From Gammaproteobacteria bacterium UBA5338 (GTDB lineage: Bacteria; Pseudomonadota; Gammaproteobacteria; Pseudomonadales; UBA5862), in NCBI GenBank assembly GCA_002408105.1, contig DHQM01000220.1, forward strand, positions 1,062 to 8,533: 7,472 nt of DNA, written 5' to 3'. Each line of letters begins with the position of its first letter. Within the stretch, counting starts at the first letter, position 1. Below are positions 1-7,087 of this stretch, piece by piece. The translations under genes were made by a program, and so were the position numbers. The notes beneath the pieces were generated by a model. That model made no database searches. It was not told the origin of the DNA and saw nothing but the letters and a program-made list of their open reading frames with translations.

Positions 1-1
1 A

Positions 2-937
2 GGCGAACTCATTGCCGAGCGCACCCTGCTCGATGCCCACGCCGCCTTGGAAAGATCAGCGCACGGGGACTTGCCCGCCTGGCTTGCAGCCCTGGATACG
101 CTGCCCTCGGTCTCCGATACCGACTGTGCGTTCAACCAAGCCAGGGTCCGGATTGGCCGGAGCGAAGACCTCGACCCTGACCAACACCGAGCCTTGGTCA
201 CTGGCCTGCAGTCACTTCACCCTTGGCGCAAAGGGCCATTCGAAGTGTTCGGGGTGCACATCGACAGCGAGTGGCGCTCTGACTGGAAATGGAGCCGCCT
301 GGAGGCGGCGGGGATCGACTGGCAGGGACGGCGCGTGCTCGATGTCGGCTGTGGCAACGGCTATTACGGATGGCGGATGCTGGGAGCAGGTGCGGCATCC
401 GTGGTTGGGATTGACCCAACGCTGAAGTTCGTCGTGCAGTACGGCGCATGCGCACGCTATCTACACGGGCATCCTGCCTGGGTACTGCCCCTCGCCCTAG
501 AGAACTTCCCGCCGCAGCTGAAGTTCGACACCGTCTGCTCAATGGGCGTGCTCTACCACCGGCGGGTGCCTGAGGACCACCTGAGCCGGCTGCATGGCCA
601 CCTGACACCAAGCGGCCTTCTGGTACTCGAAACACTGGTGATTCCAGGCGAAAACGACCAGCTTTGGACTCCACCTGGCCGGTATGCCCGAATGCGCAAT
701 CTGTGGAGCCTGCCGACCTCCACCGCGCTCCAGCGCATGCTTCACGACACCGGCTTCAGAGACATCCAGGTCCATGACGTGAGCATCACTTCGAGACAAG
801 AGCAACGGCGCACGGCCTGGATGCGGTTCCATTCCCTCGCGGATTTTCTGGACCCTGAGGATCCGGCAAAGACCGTCGAAGGCCATCCGCGGCCGCGGCG
901 TGCACTGGTGACCGCACGCCGCCGCGCACTGCAGTAG
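2..937 (+). CDS. cmoB: tRNA U34 carboxymethyltransferase CmoB, 5'-truncated by the window edge
   Basis: CmoB uses carboxy-S-adenosylmethionine, made by CmoA, to convert 5-hydroxyuridine-34 to 5-carboxymethoxyuridine in the wobble position of several tRNAs in the cytoplasm. The frame is open from base 2 and gives 311 residues without an in-window start. Aligned from memory to E. coli CmoB (323 aa), about 14-15 N-terminal residues are missing. Visible landmarks, numbered from the first full codon, are HPWRKGPF (73-80), EWRSDWKW (90-97), SAM motif I LDVGCGNGYY (113-122), GIDPT (136-140), MGVLYHRR (181-188), RYARMRN (227-233) and FLDPEDPAKTVEG (282-294). Residues K77, W91, K96, G116, M181, Y185 and R300 match the carboxy-SAM-contacting positions I recall for E. 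coli. The TTG at 47 is internal, not the start. The gene is convergent with oppF, 15 bp away. cmoA is a common upstream partner but would lie off the window. Confidence 0.96.
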   Translation, partial: GELIAERTLLDAHAALERSAHGDLPAWLAALDTLPSVSDTDCAFNQARVRIGRSEDLDPDQHRALVTGLQSLHPWRKGPFEVFGVHIDSEWRSDWKWSRLEAAGIDWQGRRVLDVGCGNGYYGWRMLGAGAASVVGIDPTLKFVVQYGACARYLHGHPAWVLPLALENFPPQLKFDTVCSMGVLYHRRVPEDHLSRLHGHLTPSGLLVLETLVIPGENDQLWTPPGRYARMRNLWSLPTSTALQRMLHDTGFRDIQVHDVSITSRQEQRRTAWMRFHSLADFLDPEDPAKTVEGHPRPRRALVTARRRALQ

Positions 938-952
938 CACACCGAAACCAGA

Positions 953-1894
953 TCAATACAGGAAGCAGGCAACCTTGTGGTCGGCGCCTACCGGCCGTAA
1001 ACGCGGTGTCTGGGTGCGGCACTCGGCCATGGCGTGGGGGCACCGGTCGGCGAACCGACAGCCCACTGGAACGTTCACGGGAGAACCCACCTCTCCCGTG
1101 CTCACCTTTCTGCGTCCGCGCTGACGTGGGTCCGCAACTGGGTTGGAGCTGATCAGCAACTGGGTGTAGGGGTGGCGTGGCTTGAAATAGACTTCGTCTG
1201 CTGGACCGACCTCCATCAATGCCCCAAGGTACATGACCGCCATGCGGTCGGAAATGTAGCGCACCATGGAAAGATCATGGGCGATGAACAGCAGCGTGAG
1301 CCCCAAGTTTTCCTGCAGCTCGCCCAGCAGGTTCACGACCTGGGCCTGGACCGAGACATCGAGCGCAGAGATGGGCTCGTCACACACCAAAAACCGTGGC
1401 TCAGTGATCAGCGCTCGGGCGATTCCAATGCGCTGACGCTGACCGCCGGAGAACTCATGCGCATACCGGTTTAGGTGCTCTGGGCGAAGGCCCACTCGCT
1501 CGAGCCAGGTCGCCGCCGCTTGTTGGCGTTGCGTCAGAGGCACGCCGCGCAGGCGCAGCCCTTCACCAACAATTTCTGACACCGTCATCCGGCTGTTGAG
1601 GGAGGAATAGGGGTCTTGAAAAATCATCTGCATCTGGCTCGCCAGGCGGCGGAAATCTGCCCCCCGGTACAGCCTGGGCAAGGGCTGTCCATCAAAAAGG
1701 ATGCTTCCCTCGTCGCGGCTGTGAAGCCCTGTAATGACCCGAGCCAGGGTGGATTTCCCAGATCCACTTTCACCCACCAGACCCAGTACTTCTTGGCTGC
1801 GCACTTCGAGGTCAATGTCATCGACCGCGTGCACCTTGCGCCCCCGCCCAAGCGTAAAGTGTTTGCGAACCGAGCGCAGTTCAAGCAACGCCAT
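953..1894 (-). CDS. oppF: Oligopeptide ABC transporter ATP-binding protein OppF
   Basis: One of two cytoplasmic ATPases that power peptide import through OppB/OppC. The protein is 313 aa. It shows Walker A GESGSGKST (41-49), the Q-loop glutamine (Q93 in IFQDP), ABC signature SGGQRQR (149-155), Walker B FLVCDEP (168-174), D-loop SALD (176-179) and H-loop histidine H206. The C-terminal oligopeptide-type extension carries HPYTQ (241-245) and four cysteines (C279, C285, C292, C310; spacing C-x5-C-x6-C-x17-C), the pattern linked to a [4Fe-4S] cluster in Opp/Dpp ATPases. The same frame is open much further upstream, but homology begins at MALLELRSV, so ATG 1894-1892 is the start. It overlaps the oppD end by 14 bp and has only a G-rich weak ribosome-binding stretch, which suggests coupling to oppD. 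It is the last gene of the operon. DppF is the main alternative name; the permeases and OppA favour Opp. Confidence 0.95.
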   Translation of the reverse strand: MALLELRSVRKHFTLGRGRKVHAVDDIDLEVRSQEVLGLVGESGSGKSTLARVITGLHSRDEGSILFDGQPLPRLYRGADFRRLASQMQMIFQDPYSSLNSRMTVSEIVGEGLRLRGVPLTQRQQAAATWLERVGLRPEHLNRYAHEFSGGQRQRIGIARALITEPRFLVCDEPISALDVSVQAQVVNLLGELQENLGLTLLFIAHDLSMVRYISDRMAVMYLGALMEVGPADEVYFKPRHPYTQLLISSNPVADPRQRGRRKVSTGEVGSPVNVPVGCRFADRCPHAMAECRTQTPRLRPVGADHKVACFLY

Positions 1895-2930
1895 CACCAA
1901 CCCCCCGTGCAGACTGGTCGAGCGCCTTGATCCGCGGTGCCTTGGGATGTTGTAGCCAACAGCGCGACCAGCGGCGCAATCCATGTTCGTCCACCGGCAG
2001 ATCAAAGGGGGGCGGGGCTTGCTGGGCACACACCCGCATGGCGTAGGGACACCGGGGCGCATAGGCACAGCCAGCGATCGGCTGGGACAGGTCCGGTGGG
2101 GTGCCAGGAATGGTTGTGAGGCCACCAGCAGCGGCACCCGGATCCGGGATGGATTGACGCAGTCCAAGTGTGTAGGGGTGCGCTGGTCGCTCGAACGCGG
2201 ACTCCACATCCGTGGACTCGACCACTTCGCCAGCGTACATGACCGCAACCCGGTCCGCAGTCTCTGCGACCACCCCAAGGTCGTGGGTGATCAGCACCAT
2301 GGCCATGTTGTTGCCAGCCTTCATCCCTCGCAACAGGTCGAGGATTTGCGCCTGGATGGTGACATCGAGCGCAGTGGTGGGTTCATCGGCGATCAGCAGC
2401 TTCGGCTGAACTCCCAGCGCCATGGCAATCATGGCGCGCTGCAACATCCCACCGGAAAATTCAAAGGGGTATTGACGCACCCGGCTGGCCGGCTCAGGAA
2501 TGCGCACCTGCTGCAGCAGTTGAATGGCACGCTGGTGGGCAGCCCGACGGCTCAACCCCTGGTGAATCCGCAGCGGCTCGGCGATCTGGTCGCCGATGCG
2601 CATGGTCGGGTTCATCGAGGCCATTGGGTCCTGGAAAATCATCCCGATGTCGCGTCCACGCTGTACCGACGCAGCAAGCGTTCCATTCTCGATCAGTGTT
2701 TGTCCGTTAAACACTGCGCTGCCATCCAGGATGCGGCCAGGAGGGGTGGGGGTAAGGCCGAGCAGGGACTGAAAACTGACGGACTTGCCACATCCCGATT
2801 CGCCAACCACCGCCAACGTCTCGCCGGCGCGCACACTCAAGCTGACCCCGCGAACCGCATGGGTGGTGCCATCGGCAGTGTCGAACACGACCTTGAGGTC
2901 ACGCACTTCAAGCAAGGCCGCGTCCATCAC
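1881..2930 (-). CDS. oppD: Oligopeptide ABC transporter ATP-binding protein OppD
   Basis: Partner ATPase of OppF on the cytoplasmic side of the peptide importer; 349 aa from GTG 2930, or 348 from the adjoining ATG 2927. Motifs are complete: Walker A GESGCGKS (43-50), Q-loop Q100 in GMIFQDP, signature FSGGMLQR (158-165), Walker B LLIADEP (178-184), D-loop TALD (186-189) and H-loop H216. The C-terminal domain has HPYTLG (251-256) and four cysteines C288, C294, C301 and C324 (C-x5-C-x6-C-x22-C), spaced like those of OppF and of the Fe-S-binding OppD/DppD proteins. A polar tail of about 25 residues follows the last cysteine and runs over the oppF start. The start overlaps the oppC stop as GTGATG, so oppC TGA lies inside the initiation site and reinitiation is likely. 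No strong separate Shine-Dalgarno is visible. Confidence 0.96.
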   Translation of the reverse strand: MMDAALLEVRDLKVVFDTADGTTHAVRGVSLSVRAGETLAVVGESGCGKSVSFQSLLGLTPTPPGRILDGSAVFNGQTLIENGTLAASVQRGRDIGMIFQDPMASMNPTMRIGDQIAEPLRIHQGLSRRAAHQRAIQLLQQVRIPEPASRVRQYPFEFSGGMLQRAMIAMALGVQPKLLIADEPTTALDVTIQAQILDLLRGMKAGNNMAMVLITHDLGVVAETADRVAVMYAGEVVESTDVESAFERPAHPYTLGLRQSIPDPGAAAGGLTTIPGTPPDLSQPIAGCAYAPRCPYAMRVCAQQAPPPFDLPVDEHGLRRWSRCWLQHPKAPRIKALDQSARGVGDGVA

Positions 2931-4345
2931 TTGCCGGGCTCACCCAATTGGGTGTCGAGCGCGTCGCGCAGTCCATCACCGAACAGGTTGAACGCCAGTA
3001 CCGTGACGCTGATCATCGCCGCGGGAAAGATCAGTTCATGGGGGTGCGACATCATGGTTTTCATGCCGTCATTGCACATCGAACCCCAAGACGGCGTCGG
3101 CGGAACAACCCCCATGCCGATGAACGAAAGAAACGCCTCGGTAAATATCGCCGAAGGCACCGCGAAGGTCAGCGCCACCAACAGCACACCGAACGTGCTG
3201 GGTAGCAAGTGGCGGAACACCAGATACAAAGTGCTGCCACCCAGCAGCTTTGCCGCTTGCACATAGCCGGCCTCTCTCACCTGCAATACCTGCCCTCGAA
3301 CCAAACGCGCAGCGCCCGGCCAACTGAGCAGCACCAGGGCCACCAGCAACGGCAGAATTCCGCTTTCGCCGGGCCCAATGCCGAACGCGATTTTGAACAG
3401 GATCATGAATAGAAGAAACGGCAACGCGATCACAAAATCGACGACGGCCATGAGGACACGGTCAGTGCGTCCACCGATGTATCCGGACACGCCGCCGTAA
3501 AGCGCTCCAAGGGCCACGAACAGGAGCGGCGCCGTCAATCCAATAAAGAGGGACACCCGCGCACCGTGCATCAACCGCGCCAGCAGGTCGCGGCCCAGAT
3601 AGTCCGTGCCAAGCGGATGCGCTGGAAGCTCAACGAAGTCTCCCGCTTGCCCCGCTCGACCGAGTTGGGGCAAGTCCCGCAGACGCACACCTGGATGTAC
3701 GTCCACCGCCAAGGTGGTGTACACCGGGCTTTCGTCGACTCCGTTGGTCGCGACGACAGAATACCAATAGGTGCCCGGACGCAGCCGCAGCCGGTCTTCG
3801 TGACCCACCTGATTGCCCCCGAACAGGGTTCGCAACGGCAGACCGAGGTCTTGGTTGCTCTCAGGCTGGTGGTCATTGCGGTAGACCACATAGCCCGCCG
3901 CGCCGACCACCGGATCCCACTGAATGCGAACAGCCTGGGTGGTGGCCGGCTCCACCAGCGCAATGGCCACCGGCGCCGCGAGGGTCTGGGCATTGGACAC
4001 AGGAGAGACGGGCCAGCTGGTGACCTGGGGCACCACCCAAGGCCGGCTGAGATCGACAACCTGCGCCTGGCCGCCCAAAGTCGGGCCCCGCGATATCAGG
4101 TCCAGGTTGGGCTGCGCCGGATCCAATGGCCACAGCAGCGGGCCGATCAGGGTAAACACGAGCAGCATGAGGATAATCAAGAGCGAGCAAAACGCTCTGC
4201 GATTGGTGCGCAGTTTTCGCCAGACGTCCGACCAATAGGAAGCCGCCGGCTGTTGGCGCAGGGGTTCAGACTCGGGCAAGGAAAGCGGAGCGAAGGCCGA
4301 GCTTGGCAGTTCCGGGAACATGGGGGTCGTCGCCTCGTTCATCAC
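2927..4345 (-). CDS. oppC: Oligopeptide ABC transporter permease OppC with a large periplasmic insert
   Basis: Second membrane subunit of the importer, which pairs with OppB. At 472 aa it is much longer than typical OppC (~300 aa). After a cytoplasmic N-terminus, TM1 spans about 51-72. A ~170-residue periplasmic stretch follows (73-242), holding an FN3-like domain. The usual OppC body then resumes at HPLGTDYLGRD (243-253), with membrane segments near 265-290, 297-321, 329-343, 385-411 and 439-456. The ATPase-coupling EAA loop is at about 357-382 (REAGYVQAAKLLGG and onward to LLP). The end motif NLFGDGLRDALD (453-464) matches the family. The start is GTG 4345 or ATG 4342; the preceding oppB TGA falls inside GTGATG, the same arrangement as at the oppC/oppD junction. 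Permease identity is firm; the role of the insert is unknown. Confidence 0.94.
   Translation of the reverse strand: MMNEATTPMFPELPSSAFAPLSLPESEPLRQQPAASYWSDVWRKLRTNRRAFCSLLIILMLLVFTLIGPLLWPLDPAQPNLDLISRGPTLGGQAQVVDLSRPWVVPQVTSWPVSPVSNAQTLAAPVAIALVEPATTQAVRIQWDPVVGAAGYVVYRNDHQPESNQDLGLPLRTLFGGNQVGHEDRLRLRPGTYWYSVVATNGVDESPVYTTLAVDVHPGVRLRDLPQLGRAGQAGDFVELPAHPLGTDYLGRDLLARLMHGARVSLFIGLTAPLLFVALGALYGGVSGYIGGRTDRVLMAVVDFVIALPFLLFMILFKIAFGIGPGESGILPLLVALVLLSWPGAARLVRGQVLQVREAGYVQAAKLLGGSTLYLVFRHLLPSTFGVLLVALTFAVPSAIFTEAFLSFIGMGVVPPTPSWGSMCNDGMKTMMSHPHELIFPAAMISVTVLAFNLFGDGLRDALDTQLGEPGK
3692..3994 (-). other. Fibronectin type III-like domain inside OppC
   Basis: This part encodes about residues 118-218 of OppC, between TM1 and the HPLGTD motif, so it should face the periplasm. 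It has the FN3 strand pattern: an IQWDP strand with the core tryptophan (W143), a GYVVYRND strand (151-158), then LRLRPGTYWYSVVATNG (186-202), whose Y-x-Y-x-V-x-A-x-N ending resembles the FN3 F strand. The FN3 assignment comes from reading motifs, not from a profile search. Such domains usually mediate protein or polysaccharide contacts. A role in holding OppA or in contacting cell-wall material is only a guess. Confidence 0.68.
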
Positions 4346-5274
4346 TGCAGGCGGATCCGTGGATCAACCAACCCGTAGAGGATGTCAATCAGCACCACCA
4401 TCGCGACCAGGAAGGCACCGTAAAATACCGTGGTCCCCATGATGACGGTGTAATCGAGCTGTTGAACCGCTTGGACGAAATAGCGCCCAAGCCCAGGAAT
4501 GGCAAACACCAGCTCGACGACAAAGCCCCCAGTGGTGATTCCAGCCACCGCAGGACCCAGCACGGTCACCACAGGGAGCACCGCGTTGCGCAACTGATGC
4601 CGCCAAAAAACCCGGAAAGGACCGACGCCCTTGGCCCGTGCGGTCTTGATGTAATCGGCATCCATCACATCCAGCAACGAAGAGCGCATCAGCCGCGTCA
4701 GGAACGCCATGGTTCCGAGGCCGAGCACCAATGCAGGCACCAGTGCATGGCGCAATTGCCCCCAACCGGCGACGGGCAACACCGAGGCATCGAACCAGCG
4801 GTTGACATAGAGGATTCCGAGTTGGGCCAATGCCGCAACCACAAAGCTCGGTACCGAGATCGCAAGAATCACCAAAAACATGATCACCGCATCGGGCAAT
4901 CGATTGCGGTACTGCGCCGTCAGCGCACCCCAGACGATCCCGCCCGATGCAGCGAACACCAAAGCAAGCACACCCAGTGCCGCTGATACAGGGAAGTGCT
5001 CGCGAATGATGTCGTTGACGCTGCGGTTCTTCTGGGTGAACGAAATACCAAAGTCACCGCGTGCCATGTGGCCCAGAAAAATGGCGTACTGAGTCAGAAT
5101 CGGCTGATCAAGCCCGTACCGCGCTTCAAGGTTGGCGCGAATTTCCGGGGTCACTGCCTTGTCGTTCAGCAGCGGGTCGCCGGGTACAGCGTGCATCGCG
5201 AAGAAGGTTGCGGTGGCAATGAACCAAACGGTCACCAATCCGCCCAGCACCCGCCGCACCAGGTACCTAATCAT
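4342..5274 (-). CDS. oppB: Oligopeptide ABC transporter permease OppB
   Basis: First membrane subunit of the peptide channel; 310 aa, normal for OppB/DppB. TM1 is at about 9-27 and is followed by PGDP (31-34), YGLDQP (53-58) and GDFGIS (73-78), all typical of the family's N-terminal periplasmic part. Further membrane segments lie near 98-120, 129-156, 168-186, 232-255 and 276-300. The EAA loop that docks on the ATPases is at 207-234 (DYIKTARAKGVG and onward to AVLP). FAIPGLG (257-263) and VDPRIR (303-308) close the protein. The frame runs 17 codons further upstream, but MIRYLVRR is the family N-terminus, and ATG 5274 has an AGGAG seven bases before it. The start overlaps the oppA stop by 8 bp; the stop overlaps the oppC start. 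Confidence 0.96.
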   Translation of the reverse strand: MIRYLVRRVLGGLVTVWFIATATFFAMHAVPGDPLLNDKAVTPEIRANLEARYGLDQPILTQYAIFLGHMARGDFGISFTQKNRSVNDIIREHFPVSAALGVLALVFAASGGIVWGALTAQYRNRLPDAVIMFLVILAISVPSFVVAALAQLGILYVNRWFDASVLPVAGWGQLRHALVPALVLGLGTMAFLTRLMRSSLLDVMDADYIKTARAKGVGPFRVFWRHQLRNAVLPVVTVLGPAVAGITTGGFVVELVFAIPGLGRYFVQAVQQLDYTVIMGTTVFYGAFLVAMVVLIDILYGLVDPRIRLQ

Positions 5275-6910
5275 CCACTGGCTCCTGTGACACCCAGGCA
5301 CGGCTGAAGTCAGGGTCCGGACCAATCACCCGCCGAACCAGGCCTTTGAGCTGCGGGTGCTGCAGGTAGACGGTTGCGCTTTCGTACTGAGGCAGGACCA
5401 CCACGTCTTCTACCGCTATGCGCTGCAGCGCTGCCATCGCTTCCATCCGCACAGAGCGGTCCGTGCTGCCCTGCGCAACTTTCACCCAGTGGTCGTACTC
5501 CGGATCTTGATAGCGCCCGCGGTTGTTGACGTTCCAAGAGGCGAAAAGGTCGCCGAACGTCATGACGTCGTTGTAATCCGGGCCCCAACCCGCCGCAACC
5601 AGGTCAAACTGACCGGCCAGCATCTTCGTCAGCCGCTGCTTAAAAATCTGCTGGTCGATTTTCAATTCGAGGCCAAGTGAGGCCTTCAGCAAGTACTGCA
5701 GGTACTCGGCCTGTTTGGCCGACTCGGGCGTGTCGCCGGTTAGCAACACCAGGGGTGGGATCTGATCCACCCCCAACTGCTGCTTGGCCTGCGCCAGCTC
5801 AGCCCGGGCAGCAACAAGATCAATCGGGACCCGCGGTGCTGGGTACTCTTGGCGAAACCTTTGCTCCACCCCGCGCAGCCACACAGGGAAAATGGACCTG
5901 CCGGGGAGCAACCCAGGGATCGCAATGACCTTGTTCACAAATTCGTCCGGGTCAAACACCCGCTGAATTGCTCGGCGCAGATGTACATTGGCCGTTGCAT
6001 GCCCCTCCCGATGATTGAACTCGAGATAGAACAGCGTACCGGTCAAGAATGTGCGCAGCTTGACCCGCTGTCGCAGCGCCTCAGGCAAAGAGGCCGCGCT
6101 CAGGCCCGTCAGCACAACCTGCCCATCCTTGAACAGGTTGAAAGCGGCCGTCGGGTCGGTGGTGAAGTAGGGCATGTCGATGGTGCGCAACCGCACCTGG
6201 TCGCGCGCCCAATACATCTCGTTGCGCTCGAATCGCAAATGGGCACCATGGACCCAGCGGGTCAACCGAAATGGGCCGTTGTAGAGCAGGTTCTCAAGAT
6301 CAGCAGCGTACCTTTGGCCCATTTCACGGTAGAACCGTTCCTTGATGGGCAGAAACACCTGGAACGCCATCAACTCCAAAAAGTATGCGGTGGGTCGCTC
6401 GAGCTCAACTTCCAGACGGTGTGCAGTGACCGCACGGACACCCAATTCAGCAACGGGCAGCTCACCTCGATTGACCGCTTCGGCATTTTTTATGGGGAAA
6501 GCAATGGACGCGTACTCTGCGCCGGTCGCTGGATCCAGCAACGTGCGCCAGGCAAAGACGAAATCATCTGCCGTGACCGGCGATCCATCACTCCAACGCG
6601 CATCCTCACGAAGATCGAACGCGACCTGGACGCCTTCCATGTGCCAGTTGCTGGCCACTCCCCCGATCAGCGCTCCTCTGGGGTCATACCGAAGCAATCC
6701 CTCCATGAGGTGGCCCAGGACAAAAAAGCTCACCTGGTCGGTCGCCCGGGTGCTGTTGAGGGACGGGGGTTCCTGACTGAGCAGATGGGTAATGGCCTGG
6801 GTCTTAACATTCACCGCATCGGCCCGCACGCAACCGACCGAAACCAGGCCGAGCAGGGCAAGCACCCAAATACCGCGCGCGCAGCGTCGTTTGATGCAAG
6901 CAGAGGAGAT
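5267..6910 (-). CDS. oppA: Periplasmic oligopeptide-binding protein OppA (probable ATC start)
   Basis: Binds peptides in the periplasm and delivers them to OppB/OppC. It belongs to the family 5 extracellular solute-binding proteins. Numbering from ATC 6910 (547 aa; E. coli OppA is ~543): a Sec signal peptide with basic n-region (IKRRCAR, 6-12), hydrophobic core (14-26) and probable signal-peptidase I cleavage after ADA (30-32). C27 is preceded by SVG, a poor lipobox, so a lipoprotein is less likely. Family landmarks are LSQEPPSLN (44-52), ARWSDGSPVTADDF (104-117), NGPF (211-214), HLRRAIQRVFD (310-320) and AGWGPDYND (440-448). Start choice: no ATG, GTG or TTG lies near the signal peptide. The frame's upstream ATGs at 6979 and 7033 lack a Shine-Dalgarno and would add 23 or 41 residues before the signal peptide, whereas AGGAGG sits 5 nt before ATC 6910. 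Gene identity is firm; the exact start is not. Confidence 0.92.
   Translation of the reverse strand: MSSACIKRRCARGIWVLALLGLVSVGCVRADAVNVKTQAITHLLSQEPPSLNSTRATDQVSFFVLGHLMEGLLRYDPRGALIGGVASNWHMEGVQVAFDLREDARWSDGSPVTADDFVFAWRTLLDPATGAEYASIAFPIKNAEAVNRGELPVAELGVRAVTAHRLEVELERPTAYFLELMAFQVFLPIKERFYREMGQRYAADLENLLYNGPFRLTRWVHGAHLRFERNEMYWARDQVRLRTIDMPYFTTDPTAAFNLFKDGQVVLTGLSAASLPEALRQRVKLRTFLTGTLFYLEFNHREGHATANVHLRRAIQRVFDPDEFVNKVIAIPGLLPGRSIFPVWLRGVEQRFRQEYPAPRVPIDLVAARAELAQAKQQLGVDQIPPLVLLTGDTPESAKQAEYLQYLLKASLGLELKIDQQIFKQRLTKMLAGQFDLVAAGWGPDYNDVMTFGDLFASWNVNNRGRYQDPEYDHWVKVAQGSTDRSVRMEAMAALQRIAVEDVVVLPQYESATVYLQHPQLKGLVRRVIGPDPDFSRAWVSQEPVDD
5282..5286 (-). promoter_or_regulatory. Ribosome-binding site of oppB
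   Basis: AGGAG on the minus strand, 7 nt before ATG 5274, inside the last codons of oppA. It fixes the oppB start over the longer open frame and is the clearest internal Shine-Dalgarno of the operon. Confidence 0.8.
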
Positions 6911-6921
6911 TGCAACCTCCT
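6904..6921 (-). promoter_or_regulatory. oppA Shine-Dalgarno and start codon within an inverted repeat
   Basis: The minus strand reads AGGAGG (6921-6916), TTGCA, then ATC (6910-6908). The 18-base segment is an almost perfect inverted repeat. In RNA, 6921-6915 can pair with 6904-6910, giving seven pairs including one G-U, with a TGCA loop. Both the ribosome-binding site and the proposed start codon would be in the stem, which could lower oppA translation. The pairing is seen directly; regulation is inferred. Confidence 0.5.
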
Positions 6922-6970
6922 GTTTCAGCCGGTGGGCAAAACCCCAGGAACAATGGATGGGAACGTTCGC

Positions 6971-6976
6971 ATTGTA
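6971..6976 (-). promoter_or_regulatory. Candidate -10 element for oppA
   Basis: The minus strand carries TACAAT, five of six matches to the sigma-70 -10 consensus, about 60 bp before the proposed ATC start. No good -35 hexamer is found at 16-18 bp spacing, so this is weak. If it is used, transcription would begin near 6963, downstream of both upstream ATGs, which would support the start at 6910. Confidence 0.22.
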
Positions 6977-7045
6977 CATTCCAGGCGCAGCATAAAGCGC
7001 GCCAAAACGTCCAGTTCCCCCGAGGTTTTTCATTTTTGTGCATAA

Positions 7046-7078
7046 AAAAACCCCAGGTTTTTGATGCCTGGGGTTTTT
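7046..7078 (-). terminator. Intrinsic terminator of the rRNA operon
   Basis: Arms CCCCAGG (7051-7057) and CCTGGGG (7067-7073) extend through A5 (7046-7050) and T5 (7074-7078) into a 12-bp stem with a 9-base loop. On the minus strand the stem ends in a U tract, about 10 nt after the 5S gene. The A and T flanks make it symmetrical, so it could work in both directions. It separates the rRNA operon from oppA. Confidence 0.88.
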
Positions 7079-7087
7079 GGAACAAGA

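Noticed and set aside
1895..2278. 128-codon upstream extension of the oppF frame
   Set aside because: It overlaps the conserved end of oppD out of frame. OppF homology starts exactly at ATG 1894, and the extension has no motif.
1983..3266. Long + strand open frame of 427 codons opposite oppD and oppC
   Set aside because: It lies fully antisense to well-conserved ABC transporter genes, its product is low-complexity and rich in H, R and Q, and it shows no family motif. Long antisense frames are expected in GC-rich coding DNA.
5275..5325. 17-codon upstream extension of oppB
   Set aside because: It overlaps the oppA 3' end and is not part of the family N-terminus. AGGAG is well placed for ATG 5274 instead.
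6911..7033. Longer OppA from ATG 7033 or ATG 6979
   Set aside because: Both lack a Shine-Dalgarno and would place 41 or 23 extra residues before an otherwise normal signal peptide. Not excluded, because ATC starts are rare, but less likely on what the sequence shows.
5849..7045. Long + strand open frame of 398 codons opposite oppA
   Set aside because: It is antisense to oppA along almost its whole length, has no recognisable domain and runs through the terminator-side leader. It is a shadow of the codon bias of oppA.
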